Shown: positions 57,452 to 64,000 of the stretch, in pieces
Numbering within the stretch: position 1 is the stretch's first letter
Layout: each line of letters starts with the position of its first letter
NCBI RefSeq assembly: GCF_026341035.1
Contig: NZ_JAPEOQ010000001.1
Location: forward strand, 4,216,001 to 4,280,000
Reading direction: 5' to 3'
From: Streptomyces sp. NBC_01016
GTDB lineage: Bacteria > Actinomycetota > Actinomycetes > Streptomycetales > Streptomycetaceae
Length of the DNA stretch: 64,000 bases
The notes under the pieces: generated by a model
What the model saw: only the letters and a program-made list of their open reading frames with translations
Told to the model about the DNA's origin: nothing
The model's database searches: none
Made by a program: the position numbers and the translations under genes

Positions 57452-58444
57452 ATGACCCTTGCCGTCGACCGCCCGGCCGCGAAGAAGCGCGCGCCGCGCC
57501 CAGGCCCGATCCGGCGCTTCAAGGACTCGTACCGCAAGTACTGGTACGCGTACGCGATGATCACCCCGGTGGTCGTCGTCCTCGGTGTCCTCGTTGTCTA
57601 CCCGCTGATGCGCGGCTTCTACCTGACGCTCACCGACGCCAACAGCCTCAACTCGGCCCGCACCATCGGCGTCAACCAGATCGAGGCCACCTACAAGTTC
57701 GTCGGCCTCGACAACTACGCCGACATCCTGTGGGGCCCCTCCTCGTACGACCGCTTCTGGTCGCACTTCGTGTGGACCATCGCATGGACGGCGATCTGCG
57801 TCGCCCTGCACTACTGCATCGGGCTCGGCCTCGCGCTGCTCCTCAACGAGAAGCTGCGCGGACGCACCATCTACCGGCTGCTGCTGATCCTGCCGTGGGC
57901 GGTCCCGACCTTCGTCACCGTCTTCGCGTGGCGCATCATGCTCGCCGACTCCGGGATCATCAACGTGGCCCTCGGCTCGCTGCATCTGCCGCAGCCGAGC
58001 TGGCTGGAGGACCCGACCTTCCAGCGGATCGCCGCGATCCTCGTCAACACGTGGTGCGGTGTGCCGTTCATGATGATCTCGCTGCTCGGCGGGCTCCAGT
58101 CCATCGACGGATCGCTGTACGAGGCCGCCGAGATGGACGGCGCGACCGCCTGGCAGCGCTTCAGGCACATCACGCTGCCGGGCCTCAGGCCGGTCAGCTC
58201 GACCGTCGTCCTGCTCGGCATCATCTGGACGTTCAACCAGTTCGCGATCATCTTCCTGCTCTTCGGCAACACGGCACCGGACGCGCAGATCCTCGTCACC
58301 TGGGCATACCGCCTCGGCTTCGGGCAGCAGCCGCGCGACTTCGCGCAGTCCGCCGCGTACGGCGTGCTGCTCCTGTCGATCCTCACCGTCTTCACGTCCT
58401 TCTACTACCGCTGGCTGAAGCGCAATGAGCAGCTCGCCGTCTGA
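57452..58444 (+). CDS. malF: Maltodextrin ABC importer permease
   Basis: A 330-residue permease with six to seven membrane helices. The ATPase-contact loop is YEAAEMDGATAWQRFRHITLPGLRP. The N-terminus is basic (PAAKKRAPRPGPIRRFKDSYRKY). I chose ATG 57452, 9 bases after AGAAGG; GTG 57443 is an alternative three codons earlier. It passes the sugar delivered by MalE with MalG; the ATPase must come from elsewhere. Confidence 0.93.
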   Translation: MTLAVDRPAAKKRAPRPGPIRRFKDSYRKYWYAYAMITPVVVVLGVLVVYPLMRGFYLTLTDANSLNSARTIGVNQIEATYKFVGLDNYADILWGPSSYDRFWSHFVWTIAWTAICVALHYCIGLGLALLLNEKLRGRTIYRLLLILPWAVPTFVTVFAWRIMLADSGIINVALGSLHLPQPSWLEDPTFQRIAAILVNTWCGVPFMMISLLGGLQSIDGSLYEAAEMDGATAWQRFRHITLPGLRPVSSTVVLLGIIWTFNQFAIIFLLFGNTAPDAQILVTWAYRLGFGQQPRDFAQSAAYGVLLLSILTVFTSFYYRWLKRNEQLAV

Positions 58445-58463
58445 CGCCGCAGGAGCCGACATC

Positions 58464-59387
58464 ATGAGCACCACGACCACCCGCTCCGCGTCGCGGATCC
58501 CCGCACAGCGATCCGCGACCGACGGCGCTGCCGCGAAGAACCGGCGCGTACGCAGGCGTGGCGAGCGCAGCCCGCTCGCGAAGGCCCTCACGCACGGCAT
58601 CCTCGCCGTGGCGAGCCTCATCGCGCTGTTCCCCGTCGTCTGGCTGACGTATCTGTCGCTGGGGCCCGACAAGGACGACTATCTGCACCCGGGCAACATC
58701 CTCAGCAAGGCGACCCTCGACAATTACAGTTACGTCCTGGAGCACACCCAGTTCTTCTACTGGGCGGCGTCGACGCTGATCGTGGCGCTCGGCACCACGC
58801 TCGTCGGCGTGCTGTTCGCGGCGACCACCGGCTACGCCGTCTCCCGTATGCGCTTCCCCGGCTACCGCCCGCTGATGTGGATGCTGCTGCTCACGCAGGC
58901 CTTCCCGATCGCCGTGCTGATCGTGCCGATCTACGAGATCTTCTCGGAACTCGGCCTGATCGACACCTACCAGGGCCTCATCCTCATCAACTGCACGACG
59001 ATCGTGCCGTACTGCACCTGGCTGCTGAAGGGCTACTTCGACACCATCCCCGGCGAGATCGACGAGGCGGGCCGGATCGACGGGCTCAGCCCGTTCGGCA
59101 CCTTCTGGCGCCTCATCCTGCCGCTCGCGAAGCCGGGCATCGCGGTCGCCGCGTTCTACGCCTTCATCACGGCGTTCGCCGAGGTCGCCTTCGCCAACAC
59201 CTTCATGCTCAGTGACACCAAGTACACCTTCGCGATCGGCCTGTCGAGCTTCGTCAGCGAGCACGACGCGCAGTGGAACCTGATGGCCGCGACCGCGGTG
59301 TTGATCGCCATCCCGGTGACCGCTTTCTTCTACCTTGTCCAGAAGCACCTGGTCACCGGCCTGACCGCCGGCGGGACCAAGGGCTGA
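58464..59387 (+). CDS. malG: Maltodextrin ABC importer permease, second subunit
   Basis: A 307-residue permease with a 45-residue basic N-terminus, six helices and the EAA loop IPGEIDEAGRIDGLSPFGTFWRLILPLAKPG. AGGAG lies 8 bases before the ATG at 58464. It ends 24 bases before aglA, with GCAAGGAC as ribosome site for the next gene. Confidence 0.93.
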   Translation: MSTTTTRSASRIPAQRSATDGAAAKNRRVRRRGERSPLAKALTHGILAVASLIALFPVVWLTYLSLGPDKDDYLHPGNILSKATLDNYSYVLEHTQFFYWAASTLIVALGTTLVGVLFAATTGYAVSRMRFPGYRPLMWMLLLTQAFPIAVLIVPIYEIFSELGLIDTYQGLILINCTTIVPYCTWLLKGYFDTIPGEIDEAGRIDGLSPFGTFWRLILPLAKPGIAVAAFYAFITAFAEVAFANTFMLSDTKYTFAIGLSSFVSEHDAQWNLMAATAVLIAIPVTAFFYLVQKHLVTGLTAGGTKG

Positions 59388-59411
59388 ACCCGGCTACGCA
59401 GCAAGGACATC

Positions 59412-61073
59412 ATGAGCCAGCACTCCACGGACGAGCCGGTGGCCGCCGCCACCACGACCCGCCAGGCCACCGACTGGTGGCGGGACGCGGTCATCTACCA
59501 GGTCTATCCGCGCAGCTTCGCGGACAGCGACGGCGATGGCACCGGTGACCTCGAAGGCATCCGCCGACGCCTGCCGCATCTGCGCGAGTTGGGCGTGGAC
59601 GCGGTGTGGCTGTCCCCGTTCTACGCCTCGCCGCAGGCCGACGGCGGCTACGACGTCGCCGACTACCGGGCCGTCGACCCCATGTACGGCACCCTGCTCG
59701 ACGCCGACGCGGTGATCCGCGACGCGCACGCCCTGGACCTGCGCATCATCGTCGACCTGGTCCCCAACCACTCCTCGGACCAGCACGAGTGGTTCAAGCG
59801 GGCGGTCGCGGACGGCCCCGGATCGCCGCTGCGCGACCGCTATCACTTCCGCGCCGGAAAGGGCGCGGACGGTGAACTCCCGCCCAACGACTGGGAGTCC
59901 ATCTTCGGCGGCCCCGCCTGGACCCGGCTCCCGGACGGCGAGTGGTACCTGCACCTCTTCGCGCCCGAGCAGCCCGACCTCAACTGGGAACACCCGGCGG
60001 TCGCCGACGAGTTCCGCTCCATCCTGCGTTTCTGGCTGGACATGGGCGTCGACGGATTCCGCGTCGACGTCGCGCACGGCCTCGTCAAGGCGGAGGGCCT
60101 GCCGGACCTCGGTGGTGGTGAGCAGCTGAAGCTCCTCGGCAACGACGTGATGCCGTTCTTCGACCAGGACGGTGTCCACGAGATCTACCGCTCGTGGCGC
60201 ACGATTCTCGACGAGTACGACGGCGAGCGCATTTTCGTCGCGGAGGCCTGGACGCCGACCGTCGAGCGCACCGCGAACTACGTCCGCCCGGACGAGCTGC
60301 ACCAGGCCTTCAACTTCCAGTACCTGGGCGCCCCTTGGGACGCGGTAGGCCTGCGCGAGATCATCGACAGCTCGCTCGACGCGATGCGCCCGGTCGGTGC
60401 CCCGGCCACCTGGGTCCTCTCCAATCACGACGTCACCCGGCACGCCACCCGCTACGCCAACCCGCCCGGTGGCACCCAGATCCGCACCCCCGGCGACCGC
60501 GAACTCGGCCTGCGCCGCGCCCGCGCCGCCACCCTGCTGATGCTCGCCCTGCCCGGCTCGGCGTACATCTACCAGGGCGAGGAGCTCGGCCTCCCGGACG
60601 TCACGGACCTGCCCGACGAGGTCCGCCAGGACCCCTCGTACTTCCGCGCCGAGGGCCAGGACGGCTTCCGCGACGGCTGCCGGGTGCCGATCCCGTGGAC
60701 GCGCGACGGATCCTCGTACGGCTTCGGTGACGGCGGCAGCTGGCTCCCGCAGCCCGACACCTGGGGCGAGTTGAGCGTCGAGGCGCAGACCGGCGACCCG
60801 GACTCGACCCTGGAGATGTACCGCTCGGCTCTCGCGCTGCGCCGGACCACGCCGGGCCTCGGCGCCGGCGACGGTGTGAAGTGGCACGGGGACGCCCCGC
60901 AGGGCGTGCTCCACTTCGAGCGCTCCGGCTTCGCCTGCACGGTCAACACCACGGGCGCCGCGGTCCGCATCCCCGCCCCGGGCGACGTACTGCTCGCGTC
61001 CGCGCCGGTGGAGGTGGCCGACGGTCACGTAGAACTGCCCGCCGACACGACGGTGTGGTGGGAGATCGCCTGA
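59412..61073 (+). CDS. aglA: GH13 alpha-glucosidase
   Basis: A 553-residue cytoplasmic alpha-glucosidase of family GH13 (oligo-1,6-/alpha-1,4-glucosidase type). It has WWRDAVIYQVYPRSFADSDGDGTGDLEGI at the N-terminus, region I DLVPNHSS, region II GFRVDVAHG with nucleophile Asp219, region III FVAEAW with acid/base Glu278, and region IV LSNHDVTRH. There is no signal peptide, so it cuts imported maltodextrins to glucose. It is the last gene of malEFG-aglA and is followed by a 12-bp palindromic terminator. Confidence 0.94.
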   Translation: MSQHSTDEPVAAATTTRQATDWWRDAVIYQVYPRSFADSDGDGTGDLEGIRRRLPHLRELGVDAVWLSPFYASPQADGGYDVADYRAVDPMYGTLLDADAVIRDAHALDLRIIVDLVPNHSSDQHEWFKRAVADGPGSPLRDRYHFRAGKGADGELPPNDWESIFGGPAWTRLPDGEWYLHLFAPEQPDLNWEHPAVADEFRSILRFWLDMGVDGFRVDVAHGLVKAEGLPDLGGGEQLKLLGNDVMPFFDQDGVHEIYRSWRTILDEYDGERIFVAEAWTPTVERTANYVRPDELHQAFNFQYLGAPWDAVGLREIIDSSLDAMRPVGAPATWVLSNHDVTRHATRYANPPGGTQIRTPGDRELGLRRARAATLLMLALPGSAYIYQGEELGLPDVTDLPDEVRQDPSYFRAEGQDGFRDGCRVPIPWTRDGSSYGFGDGGSWLPQPDTWGELSVEAQTGDPDSTLEMYRSALALRRTTPGLGAGDGVKWHGDAPQGVLHFERSGFACTVNTTGAAVRIPAPGDVLLASAPVEVADGHVELPADTTVWWEIA

Positions 61074-61094
61074 CCCCTGGCACGGCACCAGTAA

Positions 61095-61122
61095 GGGGCG
61101 GCACCCGGCCGGGTGCCGCCCC
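61095..61122 (+). terminator. Perfect 28-base palindrome after aglA
   Basis: A 12-bp stem (left arm GGGGCGGCACCC) closes on GGCC, starting 22 bases after the aglA stop. It is the likely end of the malEFG-aglA message. Confidence 0.75.
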
Positions 61123-61129
61123 TGCGGCA

Positions 61130-61135
61130 TAGGCT
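61130..61135 (+). promoter_or_regulatory. Leaderless -10 element of the small membrane protein
   Basis: TAGGCT ends 7 bases before the GTG at 61143, with no ribosome site in between. The -35 region is taken up by the aglA terminator and is weak. Confidence 0.35.
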
Positions 61136-61142
61136 CCCCGAT

Positions 61143-61583
61143 GTGATGTCACAGGGGAGGGACGGCCAGGTGTCGGGCGTCCGCTGGGCCGTGCGGGCTG
61201 CGGTGTGGGCGCTGGTGCTCGTCTCCTTCGCGCTGCCGCTGCGCCATGGGTTGGTGGCGACACGTGCGTACGTGGACGGGTACTGGGCCACGGCGAACGA
61301 GCAGGCGGAGAACAGTGACACCTTCGTGTGGAGGTCGCCGCACGGAGAGGCCGTGCACGGAATCGTGCACGGCCTCGGGGAGGAGGGGTACTACGACGAG
61401 GCGCTCGAACCGGGGCAGACGCTCGGCCCGCTGCGCATCTGGGTCTCCGCCTCCGGTACGGCACATGTGGACGAGGCACCACCCGAGAACGCGATGGTGT
61501 TCGGCTACGGCGCCGCGCTCGCCGTCGCGGGCGCGACCGCCTACGTGATGTGGGCGATGCGGCGCGCCCGCGACCCGCGCTGA
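61143..61583 (+). CDS. Small membrane-anchored protein of unknown function
   Basis: A 146-residue protein with one membrane helix near each end (VRAAVWALVLVSFALPLRHGL and YGAALAVAGATAYVMWAM) and about 80 residues between them, probably outside the membrane, containing WRSPHGEAVHGIVHGLGEEGYYDEALEPGQTLGPLRIWVSASG. It starts with GTG-ATG tandem codons; TAGGCT seven bases upstream suggests a leaderless message. It lies between the mal operon and the convergent amylase gene and is probably independent of them. I recognise no family. Confidence 0.7.
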   Translation: MMSQGRDGQVSGVRWAVRAAVWALVLVSFALPLRHGLVATRAYVDGYWATANEQAENSDTFVWRSPHGEAVHGIVHGLGEEGYYDEALEPGQTLGPLRIWVSASGTAHVDEAPPENAMVFGYGAALAVAGATAYVMWAMRRARDPR

Positions 61584-61587
61584 GTGG

Positions 61588-63024
61588 CTACGACGACGTG
61601 TGGAACGCCACCGCGCCCTTGGCGGGCACCTTGAGCTCCACCTTGCCGCCGGTGACCGTCACCGAGCCCTCGCCGACGACATTGTCGTACGTGCCGTCGG
61701 GCACGCTCGTCGTGTACGTGTGCGTGTTCTCGGCGGACGAGTTGTTGATGGCGACGAAGCCGGCGTCGCCGCGCCCGAAGCCGATCACGTTCGAGGCCGG
61801 TGACTGCCAGTCCGCCACCGCCTTGCCGGTCGCCGCGTTGTGCCAGCCCACCATGCCGGTGATCGCCTTGTCGCGGTCCAGGCAGGACCAGGCGCCCGAG
61901 CAGTCGGTGTCGGTGACCATGCCGCTGCCGTTGTTCGGCGGCGCCTCGTCGCTCTGGTCGAACTTCCATGCCGCGTAGACCGAGGGCCGCCCGTAGCCGC
62001 GCGCCAGCTGGAAGACGTTGGCGAGGGTGGCGGTCGCGCCGTCCTTGTAGCTGAGCGTGTAGCCGTTGCGCTCGGTGTCGTGGTTGGTGACGAAGCTGTT
62101 GGAGTGCTCCTCGTCGGCCAGGCCCCAACTACTGCCGAACGACGACAGGTTGGCGATGTCACCACCGCCGAACTGTGACTTCATGGCGGCCGCGTACGTG
62201 AAGTCGAGGACGTCACCGTTGCCGTAGTAGTCGCCTGTCGCGGGCGGTGTGCCCGGATACACCTCCTGTGTGATGTACGGGGCGTCGCCCGACGTGGTCG
62301 TGTGCAGCGCGCCCACGATCGCGTTGAGGTCGCCGGTCTCGATGTGCTTCGCGGCGTCGACGCGGAACCCGTCGACGCCCAGGTCGATCTGCTTGTTGAG
62401 GAACCCGGTGATCTTCTCGCGGACGCCCGACTCGGACGTGTCCAGGTCGGGCAGGCCGAGCAGCTCGCAGTGCTGTACCTCGTGCTGGTCCGACCAGTTG
62501 GAGATGGTCTTCGTGCAGTCGTCGCTGTCGGCCGGGTCGAAGTCCGGGGTGTCGTACTTGTTGGAGATGGCGGTGCCGGCGTAGCCGGTGCCGGTCTGCG
62601 CCGCCGTGTGGTTGATCACGGCGTCCGTGTAGATCTCGATGCCGGCCGAATGGCAGGTGTCGACCATGGACTTGAAGTCGCTCGCGCTGCCGAAGCGGCT
62701 GTCGAGCTTGTACGAGTACGGCTGGTAGACGTCCCACCAGAAGAGGTCGGCCTGCTTGAGGGACTCCTGGGGAGGGGCGACCTGGACGGCGCCGTAGCCG
62801 GCCGGGTCGAGGGTGTCGGTGCACTCCTTGGCGACCGAAGTCCAGTTCCACTGCCACAGGTTGGCGATGACATCACCGTTGGGTGTGCCGGTGTCGGCGG
62901 CGGTCGCGGTCGGGGCGGGCAGGGTCACCATGCCGCCGAGGGTGAGGGCGCCGAGGGCCACCGCGGTGGCGGTGCGGCGGCGCCGACGAGGGCTTTTGGG
63001 TGTGAGGGATGTGTCGTGCTGCAT
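61588..63024 (-). CDS. Secreted GH13 alpha-amylase
   Basis: A 478-residue alpha-amylase with an N-terminal signal peptide (arginine-rich RRRRRTATAVALGALTLGGMVTL, cleavage after about ATA). The GH13 regions are present: DAVINHT (I), GFRVDAAKH with the nucleophile aspartate (II), ITQEVYPG with the acid/base glutamate (III) and FVTNHDTER (IV). It follows the animal/Streptomyces-type amylase pattern with a C-terminal beta domain and no starch-binding module, so it is shorter than amylases with CBM20. AGGAG lies upstream of the ATG. MalR-type half-sites lie in its promoter. Confidence 0.93.
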   Translation of the reverse strand: MQHDTSLTPKSPRRRRRTATAVALGALTLGGMVTLPAPTATAADTGTPNGDVIANLWQWNWTSVAKECTDTLDPAGYGAVQVAPPQESLKQADLFWWDVYQPYSYKLDSRFGSASDFKSMVDTCHSAGIEIYTDAVINHTAAQTGTGYAGTAISNKYDTPDFDPADSDDCTKTISNWSDQHEVQHCELLGLPDLDTSESGVREKITGFLNKQIDLGVDGFRVDAAKHIETGDLNAIVGALHTTTSGDAPYITQEVYPGTPPATGDYYGNGDVLDFTYAAAMKSQFGGGDIANLSSFGSSWGLADEEHSNSFVTNHDTERNGYTLSYKDGATATLANVFQLARGYGRPSVYAAWKFDQSDEAPPNNGSGMVTDTDCSGAWSCLDRDKAITGMVGWHNAATGKAVADWQSPASNVIGFGRGDAGFVAINNSSAENTHTYTTSVPDGTYDNVVGEGSVTVTGGKVELKVPAKGAVAFHTSS

Positions 63025-63124
63025 GTGCGGCTCCTGAATGTGGGGTTCTGGTGGCGCGTCGTGAGCGTGGGGCAGACGAGTGGGCCCCGTCAATGGGCAG
63101 TTGAAAATTCTTGCTACATCTTTC

Positions 63125-63137
63125 GCAACTCTTGCAG
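63125..63137. promoter_or_regulatory. MalR-type site in the amylase control region
   Basis: GCAA-CTC-TTGC with CTTGCAG at 63131, plus CTTGCT at 63110, repeat the half-site seen in the malR-malE interval. It lies between the divergent amylase and the second alpha-amylase-family gene, so MalR may control both. Confidence 0.5.
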
Positions 63138-63241
63138 GCGTGTTCCGGCAGGCGTTACCGTCACGCGGCGGGCCGGCCCCACCTCCCCACGCGCGTGGCC
63201 GGTCCGCCCCAATACGCCGCATCCCGCGAGGAGTTCATGAC

Positions 63242-64000
63242 GTGAGCCGCAGCCCGATTCGCGTACCGCACAGACGCGCCGCCGCGTACACCGCGGCCGC
63301 GGCGCTCCTCGTGACGCTGGCCCAGCCCCTGGCGGCCCGCGCCGCCGCGCCACCCCCGCCACCGTCGGATGCAAAGCTTGCGGCCGAGCCGGCCCGCCAC
63401 GACCTCACCCGCGAGCAGTACTACTTCGTGCTCCCGGACCGCTTCGCGAACGGTGACACCGCCAACGACAAGGGCGGGCTGACCGGTTCACGCCTCGCGA
63501 CTGGCTACGACCCCACCGACAAGGGCTTCTACCAGGGCGGCGACCTCAAGGGCCTGACGAACCGGCTCGACTACATCAAGGACTTGGGTACCACGGCGAT
63601 CTGGCTCGCCCCGATCTTCAAGAACAAGCCCGTGCAGGGCGAGGGCAAGGACGCGTCGGCCGGCTACCACGGCTACTGGATCACCGACTTCACGCAGGTC
63701 GACCCGCACTTCGGCAGCAACGCCGACCTCAAGAACCTGATCTCCAAGGCCCACGGCAAGGGCATGAAGGTCTTCTTCGACGTCATCACCAACCACACCG
63801 CCAACACGGTCGACTACGCCGAGAAGAAGTATGGCTACCGTCCCAAGGGCGCCTACCCGTACCTCGACACCAAGGGTCGCCCCTTCGACGACAGCAAGGG
63901 TGTCAAGGCGAAGGTCGACACCGACTCCTTCCCGTACACACCGAAGAACACCGGCGAGATGGTGCCGTCCTGGCTGGGCGACCCGACGATGTACCACAAC
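63242..64000 (+). CDS. Secreted GH13 alpha-amylase/pullulanase-type enzyme, 3' end outside the window
   Basis: 253 codons are visible from a GTG start after GAGGAG; the gene runs off the right edge. A signal peptide (about 35 residues, AAAYTAAAALLVTLAQPLAARAAA) is followed by a GH13 catalytic domain: LTREQYYFVLPDRFANGDTANDKGG, DYIKDLGTTAIWLAPIF and KVFFDVITNHTANTVDY (region I). The start YYFVLPDRFANGD is typical of the large Streptomyces alpha-amylase / pullulanase fusion proteins, but the diagnostic later domains are not visible. It is divergent from the amylase gene. Confidence 0.88.
   Translation, partial: MSRSPIRVPHRRAAAYTAAAALLVTLAQPLAARAAAPPPPPSDAKLAAEPARHDLTREQYYFVLPDRFANGDTANDKGGLTGSRLATGYDPTDKGFYQGGDLKGLTNRLDYIKDLGTTAIWLAPIFKNKPVQGEGKDASAGYHGYWITDFTQVDPHFGSNADLKNLISKAHGKGMKVFFDVITNHTANTVDYAEKKYGYRPKGAYPYLDTKGRPFDDSKGVKAKVDTDSFPYTPKNTGEMVPSWLGDPTMYHN

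Overview
This 64 kb window is high-GC actinobacterial DNA that looks like a Streptomyces chromosome. Third codon positions are almost all G or C, GTG and TTG starts are common, regulator families are dense (LuxR, AraC, XRE-cupin, ANTAR, TetR, HxlR, AsnC, LacI), and the malR / malEFG / aglA starch locus typical of the genus is present. I see no rRNA, tRNA, insertion sequence, phage gene or CRISPR array.

Layout. 1-8.6 kb: a stress-like block with DUF6325/DUF1269-type proteins, a MalT-like LuxR regulator and a short LuxR protein, a diacylglycerol-kinase-like protein, a DUF2252 protein and a YihY/BrkB membrane protein. A 17-bp inverted repeat (TCACCC-N5-GGGTGA) recurs in its promoter regions. 8.8-13.3 kb: a sugar ABC importer with a Gfo/Idh/MocA dehydrogenase. 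13.3-17.1 kb: phosphoketolase and a secreted PL9 pectate lyase. 17.2-23.4 kb: regulators and transport (AraC, ANTAR, GNAT, XRE-cupin, MFS, DUF5997, a LysR effector domain without a helix-turn-helix, TetR). 23.6-28.4 kb: a three-subunit molybdenum hydroxylase with XdhC, under TetR-type operators. 28.4-36.6 kb: a second YihY protein, an Orn/Lys/Arg-type decarboxylase, then a dioxygenase / amidohydrolase / nucleobase permease run, an acyltransferase and a small membrane protein. 36.7-41.2 kb: a VWA-MoxR (CoxED-like) pair, HxlR regulator, SRPBCC protein and F420-type oxidoreductase. 41.2-42.2 kb: a gene-free, repeat-rich kilobase. 42.2-50.1 kb: Ppx/GppA, a single-chain biotin carboxylase-BCCP-carboxyltransferase, TetR, acyl-CoA ligase, HAD phosphatase and AsnC. 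50.1-54.4 kb: a compact peptide operon. 54.7-64 kb: MalR, maltodextrin importer, alpha-glucosidase, a small membrane protein, secreted alpha-amylase and the start of a second secreted alpha-amylase-family enzyme.

The most unusual element is the minus-strand operon at about 54.39-50.15 kb. A 26-residue cysteine-containing peptide gene too short for ordinary gene calling, with a strong ribosome-binding site, is followed by a 15-bp perfect hairpin. Then come a PqqD-like (RiPP recognition element) domain fused to an M50 zinc protease, a TPR protein with a degenerate ATPase-like N-terminus and a flavin-reductase-like protein, joined by 4-base stop/start overlaps. A 26-bp inverted repeat overlaps the predicted promoter. 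I read it as a candidate small RiPP or peptide-signal system with no recognisable classical modifying enzyme.

Two other patterns cut across the window. Seven genes appear to be leaderless (TAnnnT, 6-7 bases, then ATG or GTG), including one divergent pair whose start codons share the same CATG. A family of 22-25 bp intergenic repeats ends three unrelated genes by supplying their stop codons.
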